Shown: positions 10,195-23,974 of the stretch, one piece after another
How positions within the stretch are numbered: position 1 is the first letter of the stretch
Layout: every line of letters starts with the position of its first letter
Assembly (NCBI RefSeq): GCF_003343245.1
Contig: NZ_CP024901.1
Coordinates: 1,860,001-1,924,000 of the forward strand
DNA: 64,000 bases
Direction of reading: 5' to 3'
Origin: Photorhabdus laumondii subsp. laumondii
Lineage (GTDB): Bacteria; Pseudomonadota; Gammaproteobacteria; Enterobacterales; Enterobacteriaceae
Position numbers and translations under genes: made by a program
The notes under the pieces: generated by a model
The model's input: the letters and a program-made list of their open reading frames with translations, nothing else
What the model was told of the DNA's origin: nothing
Database searches by the model: none

Positions 10195-10793
10195 TCATCT
10201 TTCCCGTAATCGACGAATGACACAACTCAGATCCAGCTCTTGATCCTGTAGTAGAACCATCAGGTGATACATCAGATCTGCTGCTTCATTCGTTAGCTCT
10301 TCTCTATTATTCACTGCCGCGGCTAAAGCGGTTTCTAACCCTTCTTCACCCACTTTTTGAGCGATTCGTTTAGTACCGCTGGCATATAACTTCGCTGTAT
10401 ATGAATGGTCAGGGTCGGCTGTTTTGCGACTTGCCAGCAATTTTTCAAGCTGATAGAGAAATCCCCATTCAGTTTGTGCCGGAGCAAAACAACTGTGTGT
10501 ACCAAAGTGGCAGGTAGGGCCGATTGGGTCTGCGAGTGCCAACAGGGTATCGTTGTCACAATCAGGATAGATATTGACCAAATTAAGAAAATGGCCGGAG
10601 CTTTCACCTTTGGTCCATAGACGTTGTTTACTGCGGGAAAAGAAAGTGATTTTGCCTGAACTGATAGTAATATTCAGTGCTTCTTTATTCATATAGCCCA
10701 TCATGAGGACATCGCCGGATATAGCATGTTGCACAATAACCGGCATCATATAAGCGACTTTTTCCCAATCCAGTTTTTCGATTTGTTGTGCGG

Positions 10794-10800
<7 letters not shown>
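10195..10800 (-). CDS. hisI: Bifunctional phosphoribosyl-AMP cyclohydrolase / phosphoribosyl-ATP pyrophosphatase
   Basis: 201 residues (E. coli HisIE is 203). The N-terminal cyclohydrolase (about 1-110) has [20 protein letters not shown] and the metal-binding stretch [19 protein letters not shown]. The C-terminal pyrophosphatase (about 115-200) has the acidic motif [17 protein letters not shown]. It catalyses steps 2 and 3 of histidine synthesis. It is the last gene of the operon and overlaps hisF by 7 bp. Its stop codon touches ERIC 4, which will be the first transcribed sequence after the operon. Confidence 0.97.
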
Positions 10801-12899
<2,099 letters not shown>

Positions 12900-12900
<1 letters not shown>

Positions 12901-13966
12901 CACAGAACCCCTTTGGAACTTGGCAATGTATCGCCTTCTACCCGAATTGCCTGACGTAGTGTTCGGCCAAAGGCTTTAAATAGGCTTTCTGCTCTGTGAT
13001 GATCGTTGCTGCCTTTCGTTTTCAGATGTAGTGTACAGGCCATTGCATAAGAGAGTGAACGAAAGAAGTGCTCAATCATTTCAGTGCTCAGATCACCCAC
13101 CCGCTGGTGTTTGAATTCAGCTTTATATTCCAGATGAGGGCGACCAGAAATATCGAGAGCACAGCGGGCAAGGCATTCATCCATTGGCAACACAAAACCA
13201 AAACGGCAAATGCCCCGTTTATCTCCCAACGCCAGTTTCAATGCTTCCCCCAATGCCAGACCGGTATCCTCAACGGTATGGTGATCATCAATACAGAGAT
13301 CGCCTTTAACCTGAACATGCATGCGGAAACCACCGTGGGTAGCAATCTGATCCAACATATGGTCAAAGAACCCGACACCGGTATTGATATCGCTGCTACC
13401 TTCATGATCAAGCCAAACGTCAATGTTGATGGATGTCTCTTTAGTGATACGTTGAACATGAGCGTGACGGTCTTGACGGGTTAGTTGTTCACAGATAGCG
13501 AACCAGCCAAGGTTTTTCGGATGATAATGTAACCCCTGAATGCCCATATTTTTGGCCAGTTGCAGATCGGTTTCCCGGTCACCAATCACATAGCTGTTCG
13601 CGGTATCCATCAAGCCTTCTGTTAGATATTTTTCCACCAGTTTTATTTTTGGCTTACGGCAATGACAGTTCTCTTCTGGCTTGTGAGGGCAGATTAAAAC
13701 TTCATCAAAATGGATGCCTTGAGAACTGAAAATCTGCATCATCAGGTTATGTGGCGGTTCAAATTGTTCTAATGGAAAACTATCTGTGCCAAGACCATCC
13801 TGATTAGTGATCATAATCAGCCTGAACCCCGATTTTTGCAGGGCAAGCAGAGCAGGAATAACCTCGGTTTCCAGTGCCAGTTTATCCAGACGATCAACTT
13901 GAAAATCTGTTGGCGGTTCAGTGATCAGCGTACCGTCCCGATCAATAAACAGGAGTTTCTGGTTCA

Positions 13967-13967
<1 letters not shown>
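12900..13967 (-). CDS. hisB: Bifunctional histidinol-phosphatase / imidazoleglycerol-phosphate dehydratase
   Basis: 355 residues, like E. coli HisB. The N-terminal HAD phosphatase (about 1-165) has [10 protein letters not shown] and the zinc-binding [11 protein letters not shown]. The C-terminal dehydratase has the manganese-binding motifs [23 protein letters not shown] and a second such set ([13 protein letters not shown]). It catalyses two steps of histidine synthesis. The start ATG overlaps the hisC stop (TGATGA) and the stop overlaps hisH. Confidence 0.97.
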
Positions 13968-16396
<2,429 letters not shown>

Positions 16397-17296
16397 TTAC
16401 TCCATCATCTTTTCAATCGGCAATACTAAAATGGAGCTGGCACCAAGGGCTTTAAGTTTCTCCATCGTTTCCCAAAACAGTGTTTCACTGCTTACCATAT
16501 GCATGGCAACGCGGTTCTGATCTCCCACCAGCGGTAGAATCGTTGGACGTTCCGCCCCTGGTAGCAGAGCAATCACTTCTTCGAGTTTTGCACTTGGTGC
16601 GTGCAACATGATGTATTTGGATTCACGGGCCTGAATCACCCCCTGAATGCGGGTCAACAGTTTCTCAATCAATTGCTGTTTATCGGCGGGCATTTCACCA
16701 TCACGTTGAATAAGACAGGCTTTGGAACGGTAGATAATTTCTACTTCCCGCAGACCATTTGCTTCCAGTGTTGCGCCAGTTGAAACCAGATCACAGATGG
16801 CATCGGCTAACCCGGCACGGGGAGCAACTTCAACTGAGCCATTGAGCAGACAGGATTTAAAGAGGATTTTTTTCTGATCGAGATAACGTTTTAGCAGGTG
16901 AGGGTAAGAGGTTGCGATACGGGCATTTTGTAAACATTCGACGCCGGTATAGTTGTAGTCTAGAGGCGCGGCCAGTGAAAGGTGACAAGTACCGAAATCC
17001 AGACGGCGTAAGGTGAAATAACGAGGATTTTCTCCTTGAGCGCGACGGCTTAATAGCTCCTCTTCCAGCACATTTTCACCGATAATCCCCAGATCGACGA
17101 CGCCATCCATAACCAACCCTGGAATATCGTCATCACGTACCCGCAAGATATCAATTGGCATATTTTCCGCGAATGCAATTAGGCGCTGTTGTTGCAGATT
17201 AATTTTAATACCACAGCGAGCCAGTAATTCTTGTGAATCTTCGCTTAATCGGCCTGATTTCTGCATTGCGATACGTAAACGTGATTTATCTAACAT
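16397..17296 (-). CDS. hisG: ATP phosphoribosyltransferase
   Basis: 299 residues, identical in length to the E. coli enzyme. It is the first committed step of histidine synthesis (ATP + PRPP) and the target of histidine feedback. Motifs include [28 protein letters not shown] and the PRPP-binding [14 protein letters not shown]; the C-terminal regulatory domain ends [12 protein letters not shown] start at ATG 17296, after GGGG, rather than four codons upstream, matching the family N-terminus. It lies just behind the attenuator. Confidence 0.96.
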
Positions 17297-17324
17297 TTTT
17301 ATCCCCACTTAAAATCGGAAACAT

Positions 17325-17360
17325 AAAAAAACCCCCGGAAGGATCCTTCCGGGGGTTTTT
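17325..17360 (-). terminator. his operon attenuator terminator
   Basis: CCCCCGGAAGG pairs perfectly with CCTTCCGGGGG (17332-17355), followed on the minus strand by seven Ts. It sits between the hisL leader peptide and hisG, as in the classical his attenuator. Confidence 0.9.
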
Positions 17361-17421
17361 ATCGCATTCATGCCACCGGAAGACCCGTTAAACGTCTTCC
17401 AGCACACAACCGCCTGAAAGA

Positions 17422-17469
17422 CTAATCAGGATGATGATGGTGGTAATGGCTAAATTGAATGCGGATCAT
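17422..17469 (-). CDS. hisL: his operon leader peptide
   Basis: A 15-residue frame, MIRIQFSHYHHHHPD, starting at ATG 17469 and ending at TAG. Five of its residues are His (four consecutive), interrupted by a Tyr. E. coli HisL has seven consecutive His in a 16-residue peptide. Ribosome stalling at the His codons when charged tRNA-His is scarce should favour the antiterminator and permit hisG transcription. It is too short for ordinary gene calling. Confidence 0.92.
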   Translation of the reverse strand: MIRIQFSHYHHHHPD

Positions 17470-17550
17470 AATGGTTTCTCTTTATTTGTTATTGCTGCCA
17501 GTTGCTTTTATTCACTGACCAACAGAGATTAAATTTTTTGCTTGCTATTC

Positions 17551-17580
17551 AACCTATACGATTTGATGGACTAAAAGCAA
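17551..17580 (-). promoter_or_regulatory. Probable his operon promoter
   Basis: On the minus strand, TTGCTT (17580-17575) and TAGGTT (17556-17551) are separated by 18 bp, about 80 bp before hisL. From memory the same hexamers and spacing occur in the E. coli/Salmonella his promoter. Confidence 0.65.
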
Positions 17581-17736
17581 TCTATTTTTTTAACAGTAAA
17601 TTTATATTGTAATAATATTTTGTTTTTACTTGAAATATTGTTTTCTATGGGAGAAATACAGTATCAATAATAACAGTGGCTTAATGTTCGGATTGTTTGC
17701 ATAATCAAAGTAATATCAGGCATAGAAGGGGTGGTG

Positions 17737-18564
17737 ATGAAAAAAGTTTCCATTATCGGTCTGGGTTGGTTGGGGATGCCATTAGCCAAAGCATTGAGTC
17801 GCAGTGGTATGCAGGTTGTTGGCAGCAAAACGACGCCAGATGGTGTAGAGGCAGCACGTATGTCTGGTATCGAATGTTATTTGTTACAACTGGAACCTCA
17901 GATCAATTGCGCGCTTGATGATTTAGAGCAACTGATGGTAGCTGATGTGCTGATCATCACTTTACCGGCAAGCCACACTGCGGGTGGCAGTTATAACTAT
18001 GTTAGGGCAGTTCAGTTAATTGTCGATACTGCTCTCTCATACTCTGTGCCAAGGATTATTTTCACCAGTTCTACTTCTGTTTATGGTTTTGTTGCGGGCA
18101 ATCTCAATGAAGATGCGCCTTTTTGCCCTGAAACACGTTCTGCTCAGGCATTGGTTGAATTAGAGAATTGGTTGCACAAACTGCCAAATATTTCTGTTGA
18201 TATTTTGCGTTTAGCCGGTTTGGTCGGCAGTGGTCGTCATGCCGGGCGTTTTCTGGCGGGAAAAAAGGGAGTTAAAGGAGGGAATCAGCCGGTTAATTTA
18301 GTTCATCAGGATGATGTTATTTCAGCCATTAATTTATTAATTCAGAGGACTGAAGGTGGGCATATTTATAATTTATGTGCGCCTGTTCACCCAACCAAAG
18401 CTGAATTTTACCCTAAAGCCAGTAATCAGCTTGATTTAGTTCCACCTGAGTTTTTCAGAGAAGAGACTCAGATGGGAAGCAGAATTGTTGATGGTAGCCG
18501 TATTTGTCAGGAGTTGGGATTTAAGTATCAATACCCCGATCCTGGATGGATGCCAATGAGCTGA
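17737..18564 (+). CDS. yeeZ: YeeZ, NAD(P)-dependent epimerase/dehydratase-like protein
   Basis: 275 residues (E. coli YeeZ 274). Rossmann fold with glycine motif KKVSIIGLGWLGMPLA at the N-terminus and the SDR-like FTSSTSVYG (about 107-115). No clear YxxxK dyad is apparent, so it may not be a typical SDR. Enzymatic activity is unknown. ATG 17737 is chosen because GAAGGGG lies just upstream; two GTG codons precede it. It is divergent from the his operon, its usual neighbour in enterobacteria. Confidence 0.88.
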   Translation: MKKVSIIGLGWLGMPLAKALSRSGMQVVGSKTTPDGVEAARMSGIECYLLQLEPQINCALDDLEQLMVADVLIITLPASHTAGGSYNYVRAVQLIVDTALSYSVPRIIFTSSTSVYGFVAGNLNEDAPFCPETRSAQALVELENWLHKLPNISVDILRLAGLVGSGRHAGRFLAGKKGVKGGNQPVNLVHQDDVISAINLLIQRTEGGHIYNLCAPVHPTKAEFYPKASNQLDLVPPEFFREETQMGSRIVDGSRICQELGFKYQYPDPGWMPMS

Positions 18565-18570
18565 TTTTTC

Positions 18571-19191
18571 TCAACTTAACTCAATCATGACAATTTTTTT
18601 GAACGCTGGTCTTTCTGCCATTAACTGATACCAGCGTTCAATATTTGGCAGAAATGGTCGTTTGATTGGAATATTAAGCCAAGGATAAATCATGGGTCCT
18701 AATGCAATATCAGCCATGCCAAATTTATCGCCAGAAAGATATTTCTGTTCTGCCAGGGTGTCATCGAGCACTTTCATCAATTTTTCGATTTCAGCCAAGG
18801 TTTGTTCTATTTGTTTTTGATCCCGCTCTGTTTCAGGTGTGCGAATAAAACCTATCATGAGTTGTCTGATATGAGGAAACAGATGTGAAGCAACCCAATC
18901 CATCCATTTATCTGCATTTGCTCTTTCCTGTAGGTCTTGTGGATAAAGTACCTCTTTACCAAATTTTGCTGCAAGATAACGAACAATTGCGTTAGATTCC
19001 CACAAGATAAAATCGCCTTCTTGTAAACAAGGGATTTTTCCATTTGGATTCATTTTCAGATATTGTGGGGCATCCAGTTTGCCAAATTTACCGCCAATAT
19101 CTACTTGATTATACGGTATATCGAGTTCCTTCAGACACCAGAGCACTTTTTTTACATTGGAAGAGTTTTTACGGCCCCAAATGGTCAGCAT
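18571..19191 (-). CDS. Glutathione S-transferase family protein
   Basis: 206 residues. The N-terminal thioredoxin-like domain (about 1-80) has WGRKNSSNVKKVLW, with a candidate active-site Ser at 10-11, the cis-Pro segment NPNGKIPCL and the glutathione-binding WESNAIVRYLA. The helical C-terminal domain (about 90-200) contains the N-capping/hydrophobic staple region GDKFGMADIALGPMIY. A cytosolic GST of unknown substrate. It ends 7 bp from the yeeZ stop, converging with it. Confidence 0.87.
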   Translation of the reverse strand: MLTIWGRKNSSNVKKVLWCLKELDIPYNQVDIGGKFGKLDAPQYLKMNPNGKIPCLQEGDFILWESNAIVRYLAAKFGKEVLYPQDLQERANADKWMDWVASHLFPHIRQLMIGFIRTPETERDQKQIEQTLAEIEKLMKVLDDTLAEQKYLSGDKFGMADIALGPMIYPWLNIPIKRPFLPNIERWYQLMAERPAFKKIVMIELS

Positions 19192-19241
19192 GAGTTTTTC
19201 CTGGAATCGGGATGATAAGAAAATTGTCTATTTGTTACCAA

Positions 19242-19368
19242 TATACCCGTCATCTTTCAAGTTGCCTCTTTGTTGGCTGCACTCGTTCACCCCGGTCACA
19301 TAGTTATCTATGCTCCCGGGGATTCACTCCCTTGCCGTCGCGATGCATCTTGAAATCCATAAGGTATA
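19242..19368 (-). repeat. ERIC element 5 (127 bp)
   Basis: TATACCC...GGTATA with internal CACCCCGGTCAC (reverse orientation). It lies about 50 bp upstream of the GST gene start. Confidence 0.95.
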
Positions 19369-19456
19369 ACCGCTATCAGATTAAATGAAAACTAATGATC
19401 AGCACAATCTTTATCCTATTTATGTTGGTTTCTTGTCGTACAACATTTTATATTAA

Positions 19457-19583
19457 TATACCTGTCATTTTTCAAGTTGCTCCTTTGTTGGCTGCACTCA
19501 CTCACCCCGGTCACATTGTTATCTATGCTCCCGGGGATTCGCTCCCTTGCCGCCGCGATGCATCTTGAAATCCATAGGGTATA
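19457..19583 (-). repeat. ERIC element 6 (127 bp), 38 bp upstream of dacC
   Basis: Second reverse-oriented ERIC only 88 bp after ERIC 5. It starts TATACCTGTC and ends GGGTATA. The pair occupies most of the 430-bp GST-dacC intergenic region. Confidence 0.95.
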
Positions 19584-19621
19584 AGAATTTGACATTTTTT
19601 CTTATTAAGTAAAGGGGAACG

Positions 19622-20827
19622 ATGATGAAGAAAAATTTGGCGATGGCGATAAAATGTGTTGTTGCGGTGCTGACAGTGGCATCAATGGTAAGTGCCCGTG
19701 TTTATGCATCGGATGAACCTGTCGTTCCGCCAGTGGATGCGAGAGCTTATGTGTTAATGGATTATGACAGCGGTAAAATTCTGGCGGCAGGTAATCCCGA
19801 TGAGCGGCTTGATCCAGCCAGTCTGACAAAAATTATGACCAGTTATGTTGTCGGTCAGGCGATAAAAGCGGGAAAAATCACGCCGGAAGATATTGTTACT
19901 GTGGGAAAAGATGCTTGGGCGACGGGAAATCCCATACTGAAAGGTTCTTCTCTCATGTTTCTTAAACCCGGTGACAGGGTAAAAGTGATTGATCTGAATC
20001 ATGGTGTTGTTGTTCAGTCTGGTAATGATGCCAGCATTGCTTTAGCTGATTATGTGGCGGGTAGTCAGGATGTATTTGTTAGTCTGATGAATAATTATGC
20101 AAAAGCACTTGGGTTGACTAACACCCATTTTCGTACGGTTCATGGATTGGATGCTGAGGGCCAATTCAGTACTGCTCGTGATATGGCGGTATTGAGTCAG
20201 GCCATGATCCGTGATGTTCCTGATGAGTATGCTCTGCATAAAGAGAAAACATTCACCTTTAATAAAATCCAACAGCCTAACCGTAACCGATTGTTGTGGA
20301 ATAAGAATATGAATGTCGATGGTGTGAAAACAGGATATACCAGCGGTGCCGGTTATAACTTAGTTGCTTCAGCGACAGAGGGACCCATGCGGCTGATTTC
20401 TGTTGTGCTAGGAGCACCAAGTGATCGGATTCGTTTCGTTGAAAGTGAAAAATTACTTGCATGGGGACTCCGTTTTTATGAAACAGTGACGCCCATTAAA
20501 GCTAGCGAGCCGTTTGTTTCGCAAAAGGTTTGGTATGGCGGGCGCTCAGATGTTGCTCTTGGCGTGGAAAAAGATGCTGCGATCACCATTCCTCGTGGGC
20601 AGTTAAAAAATCTGAAAGCCAGTTACACATTAAATCAAACTCCATTAACAGCGCCTTTGACGAAAAATCAGGTTGTTGGTGTGATTAATTTCCAATTAGG
20701 GGATAAGGTAATTGAACAACGCCCTTTGGTGGTTAAAGAGGCGGTAGAGGAAGGTAGCTTTTTTAGCCGTATTTGGGATTTGATTGTGATGAAAGTGAGT
20801 GGTTGGTTTAAGGCGATTTTTGGTTGA
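19622..20827 (+). CDS. dacC: D-alanyl-D-alanine carboxypeptidase (PBP6-like)
   Basis: 401 residues. A signal peptide (about 1-29, cleavage after VYA) precedes the penicillin-binding domain. The catalytic set is complete: S67-x-x-K70 (DPASLTKIM), SGN at 133-135 and KTG in [16 protein letters not shown]. The C-terminal amphipathic anchor ([17 protein letters not shown]) resembles DacC more than DacA. The enzyme trims the terminal D-Ala from peptidoglycan stem peptides in the periplasm. AGGGGA precedes the ATG pair at 19622. The close ERIC upstream may lie in its leader. Confidence 0.9.
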   Translation: MMKKNLAMAIKCVVAVLTVASMVSARVYASDEPVVPPVDARAYVLMDYDSGKILAAGNPDERLDPASLTKIMTSYVVGQAIKAGKITPEDIVTVGKDAWATGNPILKGSSLMFLKPGDRVKVIDLNHGVVVQSGNDASIALADYVAGSQDVFVSLMNNYAKALGLTNTHFRTVHGLDAEGQFSTARDMAVLSQAMIRDVPDEYALHKEKTFTFNKIQQPNRNRLLWNKNMNVDGVKTGYTSGAGYNLVASATEGPMRLISVVLGAPSDRIRFVESEKLLAWGLRFYETVTPIKASEPFVSQKVWYGGRSDVALGVEKDAAITIPRGQLKNLKASYTLNQTPLTAPLTKNQVVGVINFQLGDKVIEQRPLVVKEAVEEGSFFSRIWDLIVMKVSGWFKAIFG

Positions 20828-20888
20828 TTTGACATCAATATAAGGTTTATGTGGTAGGTTGGGTGGCGTTATATTTTTTTGATTTAGG

Positions 20889-20907
20889 GCGCGGCATTTT
20901 GCCGCGC
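20889..20907 (+). terminator. Hairpin downstream of dacC
   Basis: GCGCGGCA-TTT-TGCCGCGC, a perfect 8-bp GC-rich stem 61 bp after dacC. The tail ACGCTTTA is poor in T, so terminator strength is uncertain. Confidence 0.5.
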
Positions 20908-20913
20908 ACGCTT

Positions 20914-21040
20914 TATACCCGTTATCCTTCAAGTTGCCTCTTTGTTGGCTGCACTCACTCACCCCGGTCACATCGTTATCTATGCTCCCGGGGATTCGCT
21001 CCCTTGCCGTCGCGATGCATCTTGAAATCCATTGGGTATA
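20914..21040 (-). repeat. ERIC element 7 (127 bp)
   Basis: TATACCC...GGGTATA, reverse orientation. It ends 3 bp from the TAG stop of the minus-strand orphan at 21044-21898. Confidence 0.95.
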
Positions 21041-21043
21041 TAC

Positions 21044-21898
21044 CTATTTTTTTTCATCTAAAGAGCAACATTTGCTATTTTTTACAACAGATCCGTTGTA
21101 CCGGCCTTTGAATAACAAGACACCATCAGGTTTATCTTGCCAGTAAGCCCATAATTCGACCTCAGTTTTAACATGATGGCCGATATTTTCGTAACGAATA
21201 TGCGTCGGTGATAAACCTCGATAGTTGCGGGTTGATGTTCCTTCATATCGGAGTTCATAGCTAGTAGCGAATCCTGTTAAATCGCCATTTCTGAATAGAA
21301 TACAGGTTGCTACGTCATGAAACTCTACCCATCCGTTAAGTGGTTTATTTTCACCTTCAGTTTCTATTTCAAAAACAATGACATTTTTGCCAGTTTCAGT
21401 TTTGCCAAATACCATTAGTTTTCCATCTTCGATGGAGCGTAATAAGGATATTGAATTCTTTTCTGGATCTATAATTAAACCACCATATTCAACCCCATTG
21501 ACATTGGCTGTGTAATTGGGAAAACGACTAACATTGCCTCCGCCGAAAATAACAAGAGGTTCCTGAGGATTTGAAACATCAAGTTCACCGGCAAAAGGTC
21601 GGACGGCATCACCGTCAGAAAAAATTTTTTCACTTTCCCCAGTGCCGATAGCGCCATATATTTCTATTTTACTGTTCCAGGCAACTTCATCTTTTGCTAT
21701 GGGAACAATAATGAGGTTCTCAGAAACTAAGATTGGTGGGGATTGGTAAGTAATCCCCTCAAAGATAACATCGTAAACATCAAAAAATTCAACACTGCCC
21801 TCAACAAATTTGACCGCCCTATGCCATGCTCCATCGTAGAAATGATCTGTTGCATAACCTGAGGATGGCTTTTTAATACGTTGGCTTTCTTCTGACAT
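21044..21898 (-). CDS. Unrecognised protein (284 residues)
   Basis: I do not recognise a family. ATG 21898 follows AGGTGAT at good spacing and is preferred to a start 16 codons upstream. No signal peptide or membrane segment is visible. The composition is acidic and rich in aromatic and Gly residues with alternating hydrophobics, suggesting a beta-rich soluble protein (inference). A Cys pair sits near the C-terminus (NSKCCSLDEKK). It opens the AT-rich orphan island and ends 3 bp before ERIC 7. Confidence 0.65.
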   Translation of the reverse strand: MSEESQRIKKPSSGYATDHFYDGAWHRAVKFVEGSVEFFDVYDVIFEGITYQSPPILVSENLIIVPIAKDEVAWNSKIEIYGAIGTGESEKIFSDGDAVRPFAGELDVSNPQEPLVIFGGGNVSRFPNYTANVNGVEYGGLIIDPEKNSISLLRSIEDGKLMVFGKTETGKNVIVFEIETEGENKPLNGWVEFHDVATCILFRNGDLTGFATSYELRYEGTSTRNYRGLSPTHIRYENIGHHVKTEVELWAYWQDKPDGVLLFKGRYNGSVVKNSKCCSLDEKK

Positions 21899-22485
21899 TT
21901 TATCACCTATTATGAAGAGAAGTGAGTGAGAGAAATAGATATTCAAGTATTAAAAATAGTAGTAAGCGTTATTGATATTTGTCAAGAAAATGGGCTTTAA
22001 TTGGGTTTTTTATTATTTTACAGGTAATATTAGATAGGAGGATAATTTTTGATAAATTAAAATAGTAACGTTCAAAAATATATTTAATACAATTGTTTTA
22101 ATACGTTGTTATTGAGGTGTTAAATGTATGATCAATAAATTTATTGTGGTTAATTTTAGGGCTATTATTGTCTTTTTATTATTTTTGTAGGTTTTTATTT
22201 TCTATTTGAAATAATGTTTAAAGTCATTAAATATAGATTGATGACATTAAAATAGCATTATTGAAATAAGGTGTTATTTATTAATTACCGTGAATTTAAA
22301 ACGGTGTTGCGAGAACAGGCAGAACCCTGTGGTTAAGGTTCTACCTAGAGAGGGGAGTATATGGTAGAAAATGTTTTTAGCTTTTACTCAACATTAGCTT
22401 TATTCTACCAGATAAATGCTATACCCAATTTATATTTTAACAATAAGGAATTAGGTGGAGCTATTTAACAATTTATGACTTTATC
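21899..22485. other. AT-rich intergenic DNA with small inverted repeats
   Basis: 587 bp with no credible gene. Two inverted repeats are visible between about 22308 and 22410: AGAACC...GGTTCT, and GGTAGAA...TTCTACC bracketing a 40-bp loop. Their role is unknown. The remainder is AT-rich and presumably holds the promoter of the 21044-21898 gene. Confidence 0.4.
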
Positions 22486-22824
22486 TTAAGAAGCCAATAA
22501 TGTTGCGTTGTAGATATAATTGTAACCACCAGGAGAAACCGCTGATGAAGAAGTTATATTTACACGTTTGTTACTACTGCAAGCGCTCAGAAGAAGATGA
22601 TACAGTGCTGCACCTCTGTAGTCCTGAGCATTCCACCATAACAGATAGTTAAATTTGCCGTTAGGGAATTGCATAGTGACAGTCACTTGCAATTGGTTTT
22701 GATCAGGTGCAGCCTGAACTGAAGTTACTGTACCAACCGCAAAATAGTAATTAGGGTTTGGAGAAGTCTGTTCAGGTTTATTTTCTGTTACCACTTCATT
22801 AGAAGAAGGATTTGTATAGTTCAT
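22486..22824 (-). CDS. Small orphan protein A, paralogue of the 23975-24289 protein
   Basis: 112 residues, family not recognised. The N-terminal 25 residues are Asn/Pro/Thr-rich and look disordered. From about residue 30 the sequence is a compact, probably beta-rich domain: VGTVTSVQAAPDQNQLQVTV, LWWNAQDYRGAALYHLLLSA and VSPGGYNYIYNA. That domain aligns without large gaps to the protein at 23975-24289, sharing W-N-x-x-D-x-R-G-x-A-x-Y and the terminal V-x-P-x-G-x-x-Y-I. No signal peptide. Confidence 0.7.
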   Translation of the reverse strand: MNYTNPSSNEVVTENKPEQTSPNPNYYFAVGTVTSVQAAPDQNQLQVTVTMQFPNGKFNYLLWWNAQDYRGAALYHLLLSACSSNKRVNITSSSAVSPGGYNYIYNATLLAS

Positions 22825-23646
22825 CGTGTTAACCTTTTAATTTAACGTAATTGAAAAATAGAATTCTTTACTAAAATGTACGGAGCAGTCATTTGTCCGC
22901 CGAAGAAATATAAGGTAATTGGTAATTGTAATCTATATTAAAAGTTTATCTATATTATATAATTATTGATGCTGTTAAAAAGTCGCCAATAATATATTTC
23001 CTCTAAATGGTTATAATAATCAAATGTATCACTCTAATCAAAAAATAATATTGATATTTATTTCCTGTTGTTGAAATTGAGAAATTAACAATCTGTTCCA
23101 GTAAGTATTATTTATGCAGGATATTCTTATTAATAGAGTATGGGTACGGAATGGGCGGCAGGAATTGAAGCGTACTAGCAGTATGTGGTGAATGATTTAA
23201 ATTTTAATTTTCTAGTTGATATTTAAATAAAACATTATGAAATTATTCTTATCCTATAGTATCTTGCATGGAGATATATGACTGCAATCTCTGAAATTAA
23301 TTTATTTAAATCTATTTTAGATTTAATAATACCTGGGTGTATGATATTTAATTAATAATTACAATATGGAAATATTATTGATGTAATTACATATGTTGTT
23401 AAGTATTCACTGTGTGCAATAAAGAGGCGTTGTTCTACCCTGTTTTTAAAGATTGAGCGGATGGTATGTGCTATTATTAAAAATAATTCCTAAAAGAAAT
23501 TTTTTGAGTGAAATTGAATTTTGATAATAATTTATTGATATTTTTATGTGAAATAGATAACCTGGTTAATTGATTTTAATTTATTGAAAGTTTGTTTTAT
23601 ATTATTTTTATGATTTTCTGTTTTTTTTATTAAATGTAGTTATGGC
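22825..23646. other. AT-rich stretch without a recognisable gene
   Basis: About 820 bp, very AT-rich. I find no reading frame with convincing coding character on either strand. A short GC-richer patch near 23140-23190 (GGGTACGGAATGGGCGGCAG) stands out but resembles nothing I know. Confidence 0.4.
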
Positions 23647-23675
23647 AGGCAGAGCGTTAATATTACGCTCTGCCT
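23647..23675. terminator. Orphan hairpin, perfect 11-bp stem
   Basis: AGGCAGAGCGT pairs with ACGCTCTGCCT around TAATATT. It has the shape of a terminator, but no gene abuts it on either side. Direction is undetermined. Confidence 0.5.
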
Positions 23676-23697
23676 TAGATAGGGTAGAATGTGCCGT

Positions 23698-23824
23698 TAT
23701 ACCCGTTATCCTTCAAGTTGCCTCTTTGTTGGCTGCACTCGCTCACCCCGGTCACATAGTTATCTATGCTCCCGGGGATTCACTCCCTTGCCGCCGCGAT
23801 GCATCTTGAAATCCATAGGGTATA
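23698..23824 (-). repeat. ERIC element 8 (127 bp)
   Basis: TATACCC...GGGTATA, reverse orientation, between the orphan hairpin and the second small paralogue. Confidence 0.95.
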
Positions 23825-23974
23825 TAAAAGTCAGCTTCATTATACCAGAGAAATGTTGTGCCAAATTCCTATCACAACAGTACTGTATTTTGCGATCAAT
23901 GAGATCGCTTTAATCAGATTGAGTCTCTATTAGGAGTCTATTATTTGGCTCAAGCATTTCAACAATCAATTATT

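Noticed and set aside
9990..10220. 76-codon plus-strand frame over the region between yiaY and hisIE
   Set aside because: It runs through a terminator and ERIC 4 into the hisIE 3' end. No family similarity.
23689..23913. Short frames sharing peptides such as SSCLFVGCT and CSRGF at many positions (20.9, 23.7, 59.2, 60.1 and 61.6 kb)
   Set aside because: They are translations of the ERIC palindrome and its flanks, repeated wherever an ERIC occurs. Not genes.
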